Origin: Papio anubis
Lineage: Eukaryota; Chordata; Mammalia; Primates; Cercopithecidae
Length of the DNA stretch: 64,000 nucleotides
Assembly (NCBI RefSeq): GCF_008728515.1
Contig: NC_044978.1
Span: forward strand, 141,841,787-141,905,786
Direction: 5' to 3'
Shown: in pieces, positions 22,960 through 35,365 of the stretch
Numbering within the stretch: position 1 is the stretch's first letter
Layout: the number at the start of each line of letters is the position of its first letter
Made by a program: the position numbers and the translations under genes
The notes under the pieces: generated by a model
Told to the model about the DNA's origin: nothing
Databases searched by the model: none
The model's input: the letters and a program-made list of their open reading frames with translations, nothing else

Positions 22960-25000
22960 TAAATATACCTCATTGATTATGTTATTAATACCCATATCTT
23001 TAATTATTTTTGATCCGCTTGGTCTTTTACTGAAATTAGTATTTAAAATCTCTTACAATAAGCATTTCTGTCTCCTTTACTCTCTTGTAGTTTCTGCTTT
23101 CAAAGATTGCTGTATTATTTTGTACATAAATATTAGAGTCTATCGTGTATTTATTATGAATTGTAGCTTTCACTTTAAAAAGTATCTTTCTTTTTCAGGT
23201 TCCTTTTCGAGCTTTCTGGCTCCTAATTTGACTTACCTGATATAAATATTATAACCCTGGTTTTCTTATTGTTTCCATTTGACTGGTATAACTTTGATTT
23301 TTACTTTATTTTCAGCCTATTTGAATCACTTCATTTTAGGTGGGTCTCTAATACACAACATATAAGGGAGTATTGCTTTGTGAACCAAATTGAGATATTT
23401 TTCATTAACTCTGTAAGTTAAATCTATTCTCATTTATTGGTATGACTAATATTTTTTAATTTAACTGCCATATTATAACTGCTATATGTATTATTTTATA
23501 TTTTCTGTGTTTCTTTAAATAATGTTTTCTTTGCATTTTAAAAAATATTTTTATATTTAGGAAGTTTTATATTTTTGTTTCAGATGTTACCTTTGTAATT
23601 ACACTTCATATAATTTAATTGATACTGTATTTTCTTACATTAATATTTAATATATTGGTTTTTGGTATTTAGTGTCAGTATTTAATGATGCCTACCTATT
23701 GCCTATGCAATAATCAATAAACTAATTAATCCTTTCTCTTTCCCTCATTTCTTCAGCTGTAATTATTTTCTCCAAAACATAACTTTTATATATTATTCTT
23801 TCAACCTTGTCTCCACCTTTGTTTTCATCTTGAATCTGTAATGAAATATGTAATTTCTTCACCTACAGCCTTTTTGTCAGAGTTTCTCCAATTATCTCTT
23901 GATCAAATGAAGGTCATTCTCTACCTAATTTCTCAAGGAGAGCTCATGGGCAGAGAAATCTCTCAGTTCTTGAATATTTAAAAATTTTCTATATCCTTGG
24001 TACTTGAAGGACAGTTTGTTTGGGTATAAAAGCATTGGTTCACACTTTTTATATTTGAGTTTTTTGAAAATACTGCTTCATTTTTGCTTGTGTTAAATGT
24101 TGTTTTGAAGGTCTGATGCCAATATAATTCTTTTTGTCTTATAAATCCTGTTATAATATTGCCTAGAAGCCTTGAGGATTTTTTTAAGTTTAATATTTTT
24201 AATAATATATGTCACTAAGTTGATTGCTCAGGCAAATTTTCCTGGGAACTTGGTTAGCCCTCAATATGTAGATTGAGGTTTTCTTTCATTTCTGGAAAGT
24301 TTATTGGATTGTAGTTTTAAATATTGTCTCTCTTCAGTGGTTTTCTTTTGCTTTATATACCTGATGAATTTTTAAAATGTCTCCTGCTTTTTCTTTTTTG
24401 TCTTTCTCCTTGTGTTTTCTCTTTTACTTATTTTACTATTTCATTTTTCTCTTTTTAGCTGTTTCCCTGCTTTTATTCAATGCCTCATTAAATTCTAAAA
24501 AATGTATTCTCCTTTGGGGATCTTATAATTTTGTTGTCATTTTTATGTTTTTTTTTCTTTTTCTTTCATTTCTTTCCTGAGTTCAGTCACTTCTCATTAC
24601 ATTCCTTCCTGGTTTGTGTATACTTTTGTTTTTAATTTTTATATTTCTGACTCAAGATATTTTAATTTCATATCTCTGATTTTTTTAAGCTTATTTATCT
24701 CAGGATAGAGTGTTGTGATAAAGTTTTCTTTTATTTGAGTGATACTTTTGGGAGCGAGAGCACTTATCAGCAGAATGTTTTAATTATCTTGTTTTCTATT
24801 TTCTTCTTATTAGTAGCTTTGTATGATAAATAATTCTTGCATCTTTATATCTCTTGGGTAACTATTACGGTTTGAGGTTGTTAATGAGATTATCGTTCAA
24901 GAACACATTCCTTTAGATAAGAAGATCATAGTATCTTTAGTTGATGACACTTTCTGTTTCTATCAGTGAGGATACAGTTGTTTCCTTTGACATTTTTAGT
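22960..25000 (-). mobile_element. ancient L1 (L1M or HAL1-like)
   Basis: A long T-rich stretch that reads, in antisense, through diverged L1 blocks. The ORF2 start region includes gatataaatattataaccctgg (23240-23261) and the block around gtgggtctctaatac (23341-23355). Towards 24000-24330 come ORF1-side blocks (aggtctgatgcc at 24109-24120, gattgaggttttctttcat at 24272-24290). Heavily decayed; boundaries are uncertain, and the right half may instead be HAL1. Confidence 0.5.
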
Positions 25001-26685
25001 TTATTTTGATCTCAAGGGATTCTCTGAAATTTCTCCTGTTGCTTCTTCTACCCTTCACCTCACAGTTTTCAGTGTTTTTCTCTTCCGTTTTAGCCTTGTA
25101 TCTCCTCAGAACTGTCTGTCACCTTTCCAAAACCACCTCTTCGAATCCTATGTATGTTTTTAAATCTTTTTTCTGTTTTCATAGGTTTTTTTTTTTCTTT
25201 TCAGTATTTTTGCTCATAAAGAAAACTTTCTCTTTTTGGGATGATTTTATCTCCAACTTTTGTTCTCTATTTAGCATGGTTTTTCTGAACCTCCTTGCCT
25301 CTCTGCAAATACTTGTAACAGAGGTTTCATAAATAGGCATGCTGGGAATTTGAATTTAATGTAATTTTTATTATTATTGATTTTAATTACTTTAAATTTA
25401 AAATTTGTAATGCTGGAAGTATGAAAGATCTGTGGTTCCTTCATTTGTTTGTTGTTTATTGGCATAGTTTTGGAGAATGCCTAGAGGAATTTGGATTTAT
25501 ACAATTGCCCAGCTACCTGGAAATCCTCAATTGTGACTCAATTGTTTTATCAGTGAGAAAACCAAGACTTTATAAGTTAGAATAATTATAAAACCCAGGT
25601 TATGGATGGCACAGCCACTTAACCACCATCCATGCTGTATCTGAAATTACAAATATAGCTTACATTTGCTGTGTATCCAATCAACATGTATTATTCAGTT
25701 GATTAGTCCAGGAAAAAAGTTTGGCCTGATAGCAGAATAGAACACCAAAGTGGACAAGCTGTTTTAGAGAATAACATTACAATAATATGAGTCTGTGCTG
25801 TAAGGGACATGAGTAAGTAAGCCCAGTATAGACAGATAAAGTGTCAAAATAAGCAATGTAAAGTGAATGAGAATATACAATGAGAGAAAGCAACTTCAGC
25901 AATAGTGAAAAAGTAAAAATTATGTCAGCGTTAGGAGAGTGCCATTTGTTTTCAGGGAAAGAGATCATCATAGCATTAGCTTAAGTCCATGATGAGCACA
26001 ATTAGGAAAATACATGTACACTTTTCTGAAAGCTTAAAAGCCAAATAAAATTTCTAGTATATAACAAAGCTTTTGGAAAATCTCCACCATTATTCTCATC
26101 TGAAAAACTGAGATTTGTTATTTGCTTGGTGTGTGTGACCTTGTTCTGAAAATGGCAAGATGTATTTTCAATGGAGTAGTCACTTTCAAATGTTTGAGGA
26201 CCAGAAACATGAAGCTGTAAGGGCATAGATAATTATCCCTTGAAGACTCAAAAGCAAGTGAATCTGTGAATATGCAGAAATTTAGGTGCCTTTGGAAGAA
26301 CTAAATGTTCCAAGGATACGTTGCTTTTCCATGCATCAGATTGATTCTGAGACTGGCCAGCCTAACCTTTGAATTCAGGGAATGCTTAATGTGAAACAAG
26401 TATGAGTTCATCATGTTCCTCAAGAACATGTTGTTCTTGTTTTCCAAGGTTATCGAAGGACCACCAAAAATGGGTTAAAACCACATCTGTGTTAACACCA
26501 ACCTGGTATGTTTCTGGCAAACAAGCCTAAGGTTCTGATGTTTAGTTATTTGTTTGTAATTTTCATATACTTTTCAGAAGAAATGTGACCTGGTGCAGGA
26601 AAATAGGGAGTGATTCTTTAACATTTCATTTGTTTTATGTTTCAATGTTTTATTTTATATTTATAAAATGTTTATTTTATCCATA
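25001..26685. other. unassigned
   Basis: No gene or clear repeat. A weak MIR-like stretch on the minus strand may lie near 25545-25640. Short frames show no motif. Confidence 0.4.
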
Positions 26686-27033
26686 TGATATGGTTTGGTT
26701 GTGCCCCCACCCAAATCTCAACTTGAATTGTATCTTCCAGAATTCTCACGTGTTGTGGGAGGGACCCAGAGCGAGGTAAATGAATCATGGGGGCCAGTCT
26801 TTCCCATGCTATTCTTGTGAATAAGTCTCTTGAGATCTAATGAATTTATCAAGGCTTTCCTCTTTTGCTTCTTCTTCATATTCTCTTGCTGCTGCCATGT
26901 AAGAAGTGCCTTTTACCTCCCGCCATGATTCTCAGGCCTCCCCAGCCATGTGGAACTGTAAGTCCAATTAAACCTCTTATTCTTCCCAGTCTTGGATATG
27001 TCCTTACCAGCAGCACAAAAATGGACTAATACA
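26686..27033 (+). promoter_or_regulatory. THE1-type 5' LTR
   Basis: 348 bp, TG..CA ends. Contains the gaggcctccccagccatgtg block (26934-26953) and the polyadenylation-region variant ccaattaaacctctt (26965-26979). In this family the LTR is the RNA polymerase II promoter. Whether this copy is active cannot be judged. Confidence 0.93.
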
Positions 27034-28611
27034 GTAAATTGGTACCGGTAGAGTGGGGTGTTGCTGAAATGATACCCGAAAATGTGGAAGTAACTTTGGA
27101 ACTGGGTAACAGGCAAAGGTTGGAACAGTTTGGAAACCTCAGAAGAAGACAGGAAAATGTGGGAAAGTTTGGAGCTTCCTAGAGACTTGTTGAATGGCTT
27201 TGCACAAAACGCTGATAGAGATATGAACAATAAGGTTCAGGCTGAAATGGTCTCAGATGGAAATGAGGAACTTGTTAGGAACTGGAGCAAATGTGACTCT
27301 TGTTATGTTTTAGCAAAAGGATTGGCAGCATTTTGACCCTGCCCTAGAGATTTGTGGAATTTTGAACTTGAGAAAGATGATTTAGGGTATCTGGCAGAAG
27401 AAATTTCTAAGTAGCAAAGCATTCAAGATGTAACTTGGGTGCTGCTGAAGGTGTTCAGTTTTATAAGGGAAACAGAGCATAATAGTTGGGAAAATTTGCA
27501 GCCTGACTATGCAATAGAAAAGAAAAACCCATTTTCTGGGGAGAAATTCAAGCAGGCTGCAGAAATTTGCATAAGTAGCAAGGAGCCTCATGTTAATCCC
27601 CAAGACCATGGGGAAAATGTCTCCAGACCATGTCAGAGACCTTCATGGCAGCCCCTCCCATCACAGGCCCAGAGGCCCAGAAGGAAAAAATTGTTTTGTG
27701 GGCCAGGTCCAGGGTCCCTGTGCTGTGTGCATGAAAGCTGACTTGGTGCCCTGTGTCCTGGCTGCTCCAGCACTGATTGAAAGGGGCCAATGTACAGCTT
27801 GGGCTGTGGCTTCAGGGGGTGGAAGCCCCAGGTCTTGGCAGCTTTCACATGGTGTTGAGCTTGCAGGTACACCAAAGTCAAGAATTGAGGTTTGGTAATC
27901 TCTGCCTAGATTTCAGAAGATATATAGAAATGGCTGAATGTCCAGGCAAAAGTTTGCTGCAGGGGTGGGGCCCTCATGGAGAACCTCTACTATGACAGTG
28001 CAGAAGGGAAATATGGGGTTGGAGCCCTCACACAGTGTTCCTACTGGGCCACTATTTAGTGGAGCTTTGAAAAGAGGGCCACTGTCCTCCATACCCCAGA
28101 ATAGTAGATCCACTGACAGCTTGCACAGTGCACCTGGAAAAACCACAGACAGTCAATGTCAGCCCATGAAAGCAGCCAGGAGGGAGGCTGTACCCTGCAA
28201 AGCCACAGGGGTGGAGCTGCCCAAGATGATGGAAACCTACCTCTTGCATTAGTGTCACCTGGATGTGAGACCTGGAGTCAAAGGAGATCGTTTTGGAGCA
28301 TTAAAATTTGACTCTACTATGGATTTCAAACTTGCATGGGCCCTGTAACCCCTTTATTGTGGCCATTTTCTCTCATTTGGAATGGCTGTATTTGCCCAAT
28401 ACCTGTACCCCCATTGTATCTAGGAAGTAACTAGCTTGGTCTTGATTTTACAGGCTCATAGGCAGAAGGGACTTGCCTTGTTTCAGATCAGATTTTGACT
28501 GTGGATTTTTGGGTTAATGTTGAAATGAGTTAAGACTTTGGGGGACTATTGGGAAGGTATGATTGGTTTTGAAATGTAAGAACATGAAATTTGGTGTGTC
28601 TAGGGGTGGAA
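27034..28611 (+). mobile_element. THE1-type internal region
   Basis: Non-LTR part of the MaLR element, the usual length of about 1.6 kb. Several short frames on both strands (for example 27439-27741 and 27938-28252 plus, 27633-27881 minus) carry no intact domain. This is normal for THE1, whose consensus itself encodes only a degenerate gag-like frame. Confidence 0.9.
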
Positions 28612-28959
28612 TGATATGGTTTGGCTATGTCCCCACCCAAATATCAACTTGAATTGTATCTCCCAGAATTCCCACATGTTGTGTGGGGGACCCACGGGGA
28701 TGTAACTGAATAATGTGGGCCAGTCTTTCCCACGCTATTCTTGGGATTGTGAGTAAATCTCATGAGATCTGATGGGTTTATCAGGGGTTTCTGCTGTTGC
28801 TTCTTCCTCATTTTCTCTGCCACCATGTAAGAAATGCCTTTCGCCTCCCACCATGATTCTGAGGCCTCCCCAGCCATGTGGAACTGTAAGTACAATTCAA
28901 CCTCTTTTTCTTTTCAGTTTCAGGTGTCTTTATCAGCAGTGTGAACATGGACTAATACA
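28612..28959 (+). promoter_or_regulatory. THE1-type 3' LTR
   Basis: 348 bp, same ends as the 5' LTR and clearly the same subfamily, with scattered differences from its partner. Divergence between the LTRs can date the insertion. Confidence 0.93.
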
Positions 28960-29294
28960 GCATATTTCTTAAATCAATGGGTGTTCCACTAACACAAACC
29001 AGAGAAGAAGCTTCTTAGTGGAAAAATCTAATTCTTGGGAACATCCGGGGTAATATTTAAATTACATTCTTGTTGAAATGCAGATGCAGGATTTTTGGGG
29101 GACTATACAGAAAATGTATTAAAATTTAGGGACAACAATTCCTTGTTTTATAGTAGAGTAACACTTAAGACACATGGTCATCTACTTCATTTGACATTGT
29201 TGATTGTTCTCTCTCTCTTGAACATTTTCTTTATTGTCTTACTCTGACCTCTTCCTCTTTTGGGGAGAAAAAAGTGGTGTTTATTTTTGTAATT

Positions 29295-30255
29295 TTAGAT
29301 TTGTCTTATTGTGGTAAAATACACATAATATTTACAGTCTTAACTATTTTTAAGTGTATAGTTCTATGGTATTAAGTACATTTATATTATTGAGTGACCA
29401 TCACTCTCATCCATCTCTGAAACACTTTTCATCTTGTAAAACTGAAACTCTTTACCCATTAAACAATAATTCATCATTTATCTCTGTCCCCAACCCCTGG
29501 CAACCAGCATTCTATGTTATGTTTCTGTGATTTTAACTACTCTAGGTATTCTGGATAATTGGAATCATACAGTATTTGTCTTTTTGTGACTTCACATAGC
29601 ATAATATTCTCAAGGTTCACTTATGTTGTAACATATGTTAGCAATTCCTTTCTTTTTAAGGATGAATGAAACTCCATTGTGTATATATAGTACATTTTGT
29701 TTATACATTTATCTGTAGATGGACACTTGTTTGGCTCCCACAGTTCAGCTATTGTGAATAATGCTGCTATAAATGTTAGTGTATAACTATCTGTTCAAGA
29801 CCCTTCAATTCTTCTGGGTATATATTCAAGAGTGAAATTGCTGGATCATAGGGTAATTTTTTTTTATTTTTTTTTATTTTTTGAGGAACTACCATACAGC
29901 TTCCACAGTGGTTGTATCATTTTACATTTCCACCAACATTGCTCAAGGATTCCAATTTTTCCACATCTTTGCCAGTACTTATTGTCAGTGTTTCTGATAG
30001 TAATCATCTTAACGATACAATAATATTTCCTTATGGTTTTGATTTGCATTTTTCTAATGATTGTTGATGTTAACTATCTTTTCATGTACTTATTGTCCTG
30101 GCCATTCATATATCTTCTTCTTTGGAGAATGTCTATTCAAGCCCTTTGCCCACTTTTAAATCAGGTTGTTTTATTTTTGTTGTTGAGTTTTAGGAGTTTT
30201 GTATGTTTTCTTGATATTACATTGTTTTCTCTCTTTTATGAGCATTTCTTCCTTT
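29295..30255 (-). mobile_element. L1MB-like 3' fragment
   Basis: Antisense L1 of the L1M class. The 3' UTR block is at 29315-29560 (tattgtggtaaaatacacat; cccctggcaaccagcattct). ORF2 tail text follows to about 30250. The minus frame 30049-29864 retains the L1 C-terminal motif CWWKCKMIQPLWK. Truncated at the 5' side near 30255. Confidence 0.88.
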
Positions 30256-30889
30256 ATCCACCCTTAAATTAATATTTCTATAAGTGTGGTCTGAAAACTA
30301 TGTAATCAGAATTACTTGGGATATATGTGCAGAGTGCAAAATCTCTAAACTCACCACTCTACCTACTGAATCAGAGTCATATATTAAGGATCTTGGACAG
30401 TGCATTTTTACACACACTCTGGGTAGTACCTACAAGCCTTCAAATTTGAGAACTATTTCCTTAAATGTTGGCTTTTCCAGGGTCCTCTCTTGGTTTAAAT
30501 CCCACCTGCTGATATGCTGACAACTTTCAAAAGTATTGTTTTCTGTCCCGATTTCCATTTTCACATGTCCAGCAGGTCTAGACATCTCAAAGTCAAAATT
30601 TATGGAAATAAACTTATTATCTTTCCCCACAAATTTCTCCTTCATCTTTAGTCTCTATTAGCACTATAATCCATCTAGTTACTGGAATTAAAAATTTGAA
30701 AATTGGAAAACTGGAAATAATTCTTGACTTTCCCCTCTCCTTTGCCTCTCTTCCCAACTAATTAATACATTCAATTGATTTTACCTTCAGGCATTTATTA
30801 ATTTTTTCACTTCTCTGTCTCCAGTATCATTGATCCAGTAAAATGGATGTCTTTGCTGGGCCATCTCCTCTCTCTTTTTTTTAAAGCAC
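30256..30889. other. unassigned
   Basis: No gene or recognised repeat. Confidence 0.4.
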
Positions 30890-31440
30890 TCTTGTTACAG
30901 CCTCTAGTTTGGTTTATCTATATGCAACATGTGTCAGTTCAGGTTGCAACAGAAAACAATGAGCATTTTTAAAGTAGGACAATTCATGGAAGCTTTATTC
31001 ATAGAGAGACAATTTTTTGCATGTAGGGCAACCACAACAGATGGTGTAATAGTCTAACCAAGGTACTGTGACCTCTTGCCTCTATGGGATGAGGTGAAGA
31101 AATTGATTACTGGAATATGGGGAAATTAAATGGGTAAAGCTGACTGCTTTGAAAGAAGCAGAGGTCTTTGAATAATCAAGAAACACACCAGCTCAAGATG
31201 CCTTCTTGGGCTGGTGTGTTTGATGCCCTCTTGAGCTGGGTGGAAGCAAAATAAATGCTCTGACTTCACTCCCAACCTCCTTCTTATCTTCTGACTGGGA
31301 TTCCCATTGCCCAAACCCAAGTGGAAATCAGAAGGCATGAGAACCCTCGATGTAATCTGTACTGCTCGCTCTCCCAGGGCAGAGCACAGAGTTGAGATGG
31401 GTGAAGAATGGATCTGGAAGGGCAATGGAACAATGAGCAC
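30890..31440. repeat. probable old MER-type repeat, unnamed
   Basis: The opening block gttcaggttgcaacagaaaac (30938-30958) and following text resemble an interspersed element family with that opening, but I cannot name it. It contains the hairpin at 31184-31218. A 104-aa minus frame (31440-31126) spans it and is unlikely to be coding. Confidence 0.35.
31184..31218. repeat. 15-bp-arm inverted repeat (hairpin)
   Basis: Left arm cacaccagctcaaga (31184-31198), 5-base loop tgcct, right arm tcttgggctggtgtg (31204-31218); 14 of 15 positions pair. A third related piece follows (ctcttgagctggg, 31228-31240), so the hairpin probably came from a short inverted plus direct duplication. Confidence 0.9.
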
Positions 31441-31609
31441 ACAGATCTTGACAGTGTAGCTCTGATGCTTGTAAACATTTGGATTCTTTAATGTCTTATT
31501 AGGGAAAAAATGTTTTCTTTAAAATGGAACACAAAGTATACCTCATTGCCTCATTGCTTTTTTCAGCCTGGCAGTCTCTGCCTGGTTTTCTGGGTGACAG
31601 AATGTAAAC

Positions 31610-31960
31610 TGCTTGTAGCTCCATATTCACCCCTTAGTATGTCTCTCCTCCATGATTTTGCTCAGGCCTTTACTTTTAGAGGAAATGCTATCTTCTTCAT
31701 TCCAATTTCTCCCAAGAAACAGCTCAGTTATATCCCTGACTAATATCCTTCTCCCTATCTTTTACAAACATTCTGACTTGGCTAGTTACTTCCGCTCATT
31801 ACTGTGTAAATCTCTCAATCATTGCATTTACCACAGTATTTCATTATTATCTATGTGTATTTCTCCCTAACCAGACTCTGAATTCTTTCAATAAGACTAA
31901 TCATCTTATGTGTGTTTATAGTCACAAGGCTAAGCCTAGTGCCTCTTTGTTGAAAGAAAA
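31610..31960 (+). mobile_element. L2 fragment
   Basis: L2 3'-half signatures in order on the plus strand: agaatgtaaactgcttgtag (31601-31620), a cytosine-rich middle, then gactctgaattctttcaataag and the terminal block gctaagcctagtgcc (31930-31944). Strongly diverged. Confidence 0.6.
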
Positions 31961-33421
31961 AGAATGAGCTAGTAATTTCTCTCTGTCTCATCTCTCCTGC
32001 TATGCATGTGCTAATAGTCAAAAGAATCACTTTCAGATTTCTAACAAATGGTGTGCATCTAAGTACCTCTCAGTGGGGCTGGAGGCAGCATTAATATTGA
32101 AGTGGTAAGTAATGGCCAATTTTGTTTCCCTTGTAATGGAAATTGATGGAAGGAAGGTTCACTGTGGATAATTAGATTGATTTTAGTTTTACCACTTTAA
32201 TATCCAGACAGTTCTTGAAAGTGATTGTTGTAATTACAGAATGACAAGCTGATGCAGAAAGCCATTCTTTATTTTTCTCTCTCCAATCTAGATTCACTGT
32301 GCCGGTAAAAAGCCTTTCTTAAATCTCCTTACTCCTCATTCTCTGCATACCTTCCTCAAAAGTGTTGTGTTTTTATTTTTAATTAACATCTTATCAGTAT
32401 ATATTGAAACATGGAAGACTGAGACCATAATAAGGGCGTACAGAGTCAATCATTGTACCAAGCAATTTTCATTTAGTGTCTATAGGGTGTATGCCTTGAG
32501 TATAATCTGATATACTAAGAAGCGTAAGGCAAATTTCTAGTCTGCATTCTAGAAACTTACACTAAAGTTGCTTCTGTAAAAAGAGGTGGGTATTAGAGGG
32601 GAGATACATTTTCACAAATCCTGTTTTCTTCTGGAATAATTTTTTTCCAAAGCTTGCTTTTTATCCTCTTGATTGATTTTTTTTCTATTCTTTCTGCCCT
32701 TGGGGAACAAGTGGTACACCAAGTGTCATATAAATGCTGTTAATTTGGAGATAGCTGTGCATATGTCAGAAAGGTTTCAGAATATAGGGGAATATTTGCC
32801 AGCCATTAATGATATTTAGAATAGCTACAGCATCTCATTCACTGTAATGCTCTTCCAGTCAAATAAAGTGCCAAGGAAATAAATGCTGGCATCAACACCA
32901 CAATCAATTATTTTTTATGATGACGGTGTTCTAGGTGCTATTAAAATTTTAGTTCAAAACAGAAAATTCTTATTCACCTGCCATTTCTCTTTGCCATGGT
33001 GCAAGGCAGTAAAAATATGGCTTATGAAGGATCCCATCTCTCATTTATACCGGACAGCAAAGCAAATAGAGGAAGGAAAACAGGAAGCTCACTTAGGAAA
33101 TAATAAAAGAACTTCTGTGAATAGAAATGAGAATAAGAAATCATAATATAAGACACTGTGATATCCTTGAAGATCGAATTTGTATTCTCCATTATTTCTG
33201 GCACAACACTTTGTACATTGTTAATTTTTGTTGAATCAAACTTAATTAATTCCAAGCATATATTTCTGCATTTCAAAAATTGTTCATGAGGAAGTCCCAG
33301 GAAGGAGTACATTTATTTAGGCATCAGATTGTATGCTGACATGTGTGCAAATATATTTTCTAAATTATGCAATATCTCATTAAAAGTAATTACGTTTGGG
33401 TTTTAGTGAATTAAAAAGAAA
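31961..33421. other. unassigned
   Basis: No recognised gene or repeat. Confidence 0.4.
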
Positions 33422-33508
33422 ATATATGTATATGTGTGTATGTATGTGTATGTGTGTGTGTATATATGTATATGTATATATGTGTATATATATACACACA
33501 CACACACC
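33422..33508. repeat. compound TATG/TG/TA/CA microsatellite
   Basis: Alternating purine-pyrimidine tract of about 87 bp ending in (CA)n, partly self-complementary (TGTATATA...TATACACA), able to form Z-DNA or cruciform and likely variable in length. Confidence 0.93.
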
Positions 33509-33729
33509 ATTTTCTCCACACAAAGACCACAATTTTATTCTGCATCAAAGGATCTTATAATTTAACCGGTTTGTCAGTGTAAGGAATTGGATGCACTCAG
33601 TGCCTTTTCCTTGCTGATGTCCTATAGAAGCTTGCTCACATGGTTTTGTTATAATTAAAGTTGAAAATGGGTAATCCAACACTTAGAAATAACATTAGCT
33701 TTTAAGAAAGTAAACTATATTCTTTAGGA

Positions 33730-33970
33730 GTATGGACACTGGAGTTAAAATAAGACAAGTGGTTTGCACCCAGGTCATGCTGCTTACTATGTGACCTAGG
33801 GATATTTCACTTGGTCTCCTAAGCATTAATTTCTTCATTTGACTATGTGGATAGTAACACTATTCAAATTAGAGTTTTATAAGTATCAAATGAGATCATG
33901 TATACAAAATTCTTTCCATGCTCTTTGACAGATAGTAAGTAATCTATAATTGATAGCTATTAATAATAAT
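33730..33970 (+). mobile_element. MIR element
   Basis: MIR order is visible: tggacactggagttaa, then tgcttactatgtgacctagg (33780-33799), then ttaatttcttcatttga, then agatcatgtatac, ending in a TAATAAT-rich 3' part near 33960. Confidence 0.8.
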
Positions 33971-34789
33971 CACGGAAAATTAACTTGCAAAAGGGCAATA
34001 ATTTAAATGGATTACTGAAAGCTTTTCTCTAACAAAAAGTGAGACTGTAATTTAAGATAAAAATGGACTATTTCAGTATGTCTAAAGACCTTAAAGAGTC
34101 GAATGTAATTAATAAAATCTAAAAAGAACATTTGTCAACAAAGATAATGGGAAGTAAAAAGCACCATGAGCAGTGCTCATCAGAAACAGGAGAGGAAGAG
34201 CCCACTGTGTCCTGGACTCACCTCCTCTCTCTTTTAGTGGTCAGCTTGTATCCAAGCATCATTTCCTTCAGTAGGCCTTTCCAGTCTCTCTAGATTAAAT
34301 CCTTCATATGTGTGTTTTCTGCATTACAGCTTTTTGAGTTTCAGGTTACCTAACAATTAAATCTCTACTTCCCCGCTTGAGTTCTGAATCAAATGAGAAT
34401 TAGACAAAAGATTATAGCAGGTGGAGGCAAAAGTACCATCCCGTTTATAGTGAATATAGTGAATATTGGAGAATGTAGCTTATATTTGCTACTAAATGGA
34501 CTTTCTATGCTGAACTGCAGAATTGGGGCTATCAATAGCTGCACACAGTGATGGATGCTTGAGCACAGTCTTGTCCCACCACATGGCAGAGGACAGCAAA
34601 TGGGGGAGAATAAGTAGGAATTGGGGGTTATGCATACCCAATTTCCTTATTGTAAACTAACCTTTAAGAAAATTTACTCCTCCTCCCTAGGAGACAAGTG
34701 GTGAGAAGACAGGGACAATTCAGGTTATGTTCATGGAATATCCAGGTTAAGCTCCCTCCACAGGGAAGGAAATATTAGAAATAGGAAGT
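33971..34789. other. unassigned
   Basis: No recognised gene or repeat. Confidence 0.4.
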
Positions 34790-35365
34790 AAGTGCTCCCC
34801 AGCCAGGGTTCTCCAGAGTAACAGAGTCAATAGGATGTGTGTGTAGAAACTAAACACATGTATAAAGAAATTCATTACAAGGAATTGGCTCATGTGATTA
34901 TGGAAGCGGGCAAGTCCCCAGATCAGCAGGGCGAGCCAGCAAGCAGGAGATCCAGGAAAGCTGATGGCTTCATTTTAATCAAAGTTCAAAGACCTCAGGA
35001 TTAGGAGAGCCAATCGTGTAGTTTTCATCCAAAGGCAAGCAGATCGAGAACCAGGAAGAGCTTACGCTGCAGTTCAAGTTCAAAGGCAGAAAAAAAAAAC
35101 CAGTGTCCTGGTATAAACGATATCAGACAGGAGAAATTGTTTCTTACTCAGGGGGAGGTCAACCTTTTTGTTCTATTAGATCTACAACTGACTGTTTGAG
35201 GTCCACCTATATTAGGAAGGGCAAACTGCTTTATTTAGTCTACTCATTTAAGTGTTAATGTCATGCAAAAATTCCTGCAGAAACACCCAGAATGTTTGAC
35301 CAGACATCTGGTTACTGCACAGTTCAGTTGCATTGACACATACAATTAACCATCACAACACACCC
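34790..35365. mobile_element. MER-type element (opens cagggttctccagag), unnamed
   Basis: Starts around agccagggttctccagagta (34801-34820) with ggaattggctcatgtgatta downstream (34881-34900), and ends with ggtccacctatattaggaag, tgtttgaccagacatctgg and acatacaattaaccatcaca (35337-35356). This is one well-known medium-reiteration family whose name I cannot give with certainty. An A10 run sits at 35089-35098. Another element with a similar outer layout may be 53878-54768. Confidence 0.65.

Larger units (their letters stand above)
26686..28959 (+). mobile_element. THE1-type MaLR provirus with both LTRs
   Basis: Two 348-bp LTRs (26686-27033 and 28612-28959) enclose 1578 bp of internal sequence. Both LTRs start tgatatggtttggc/t and end actaataca. 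A primer-binding-like block follows the 5' LTR (ttggtaccggtagagtgggg at 27039-27058), and a purine tract taggggtggaa precedes the 3' LTR. The flanks ccata (26681-26685) and gcata (28960-28964) fit a decayed 5-bp target duplication. The internal region, distantly ERVL gag-like in the family, has only short open frames. Subfamily (THE1A-D) not assigned. Confidence 0.95.

Noticed and set aside
22960..25000. Pyrimidine-rich stretch as a long untranslated or regulatory region
   Set aside because: Block order fits an antisense ancient L1, which explains the T-richness.
27130..28252. Cluster of short frames as a host gene
   Set aside because: Internal region of the THE1-type element.
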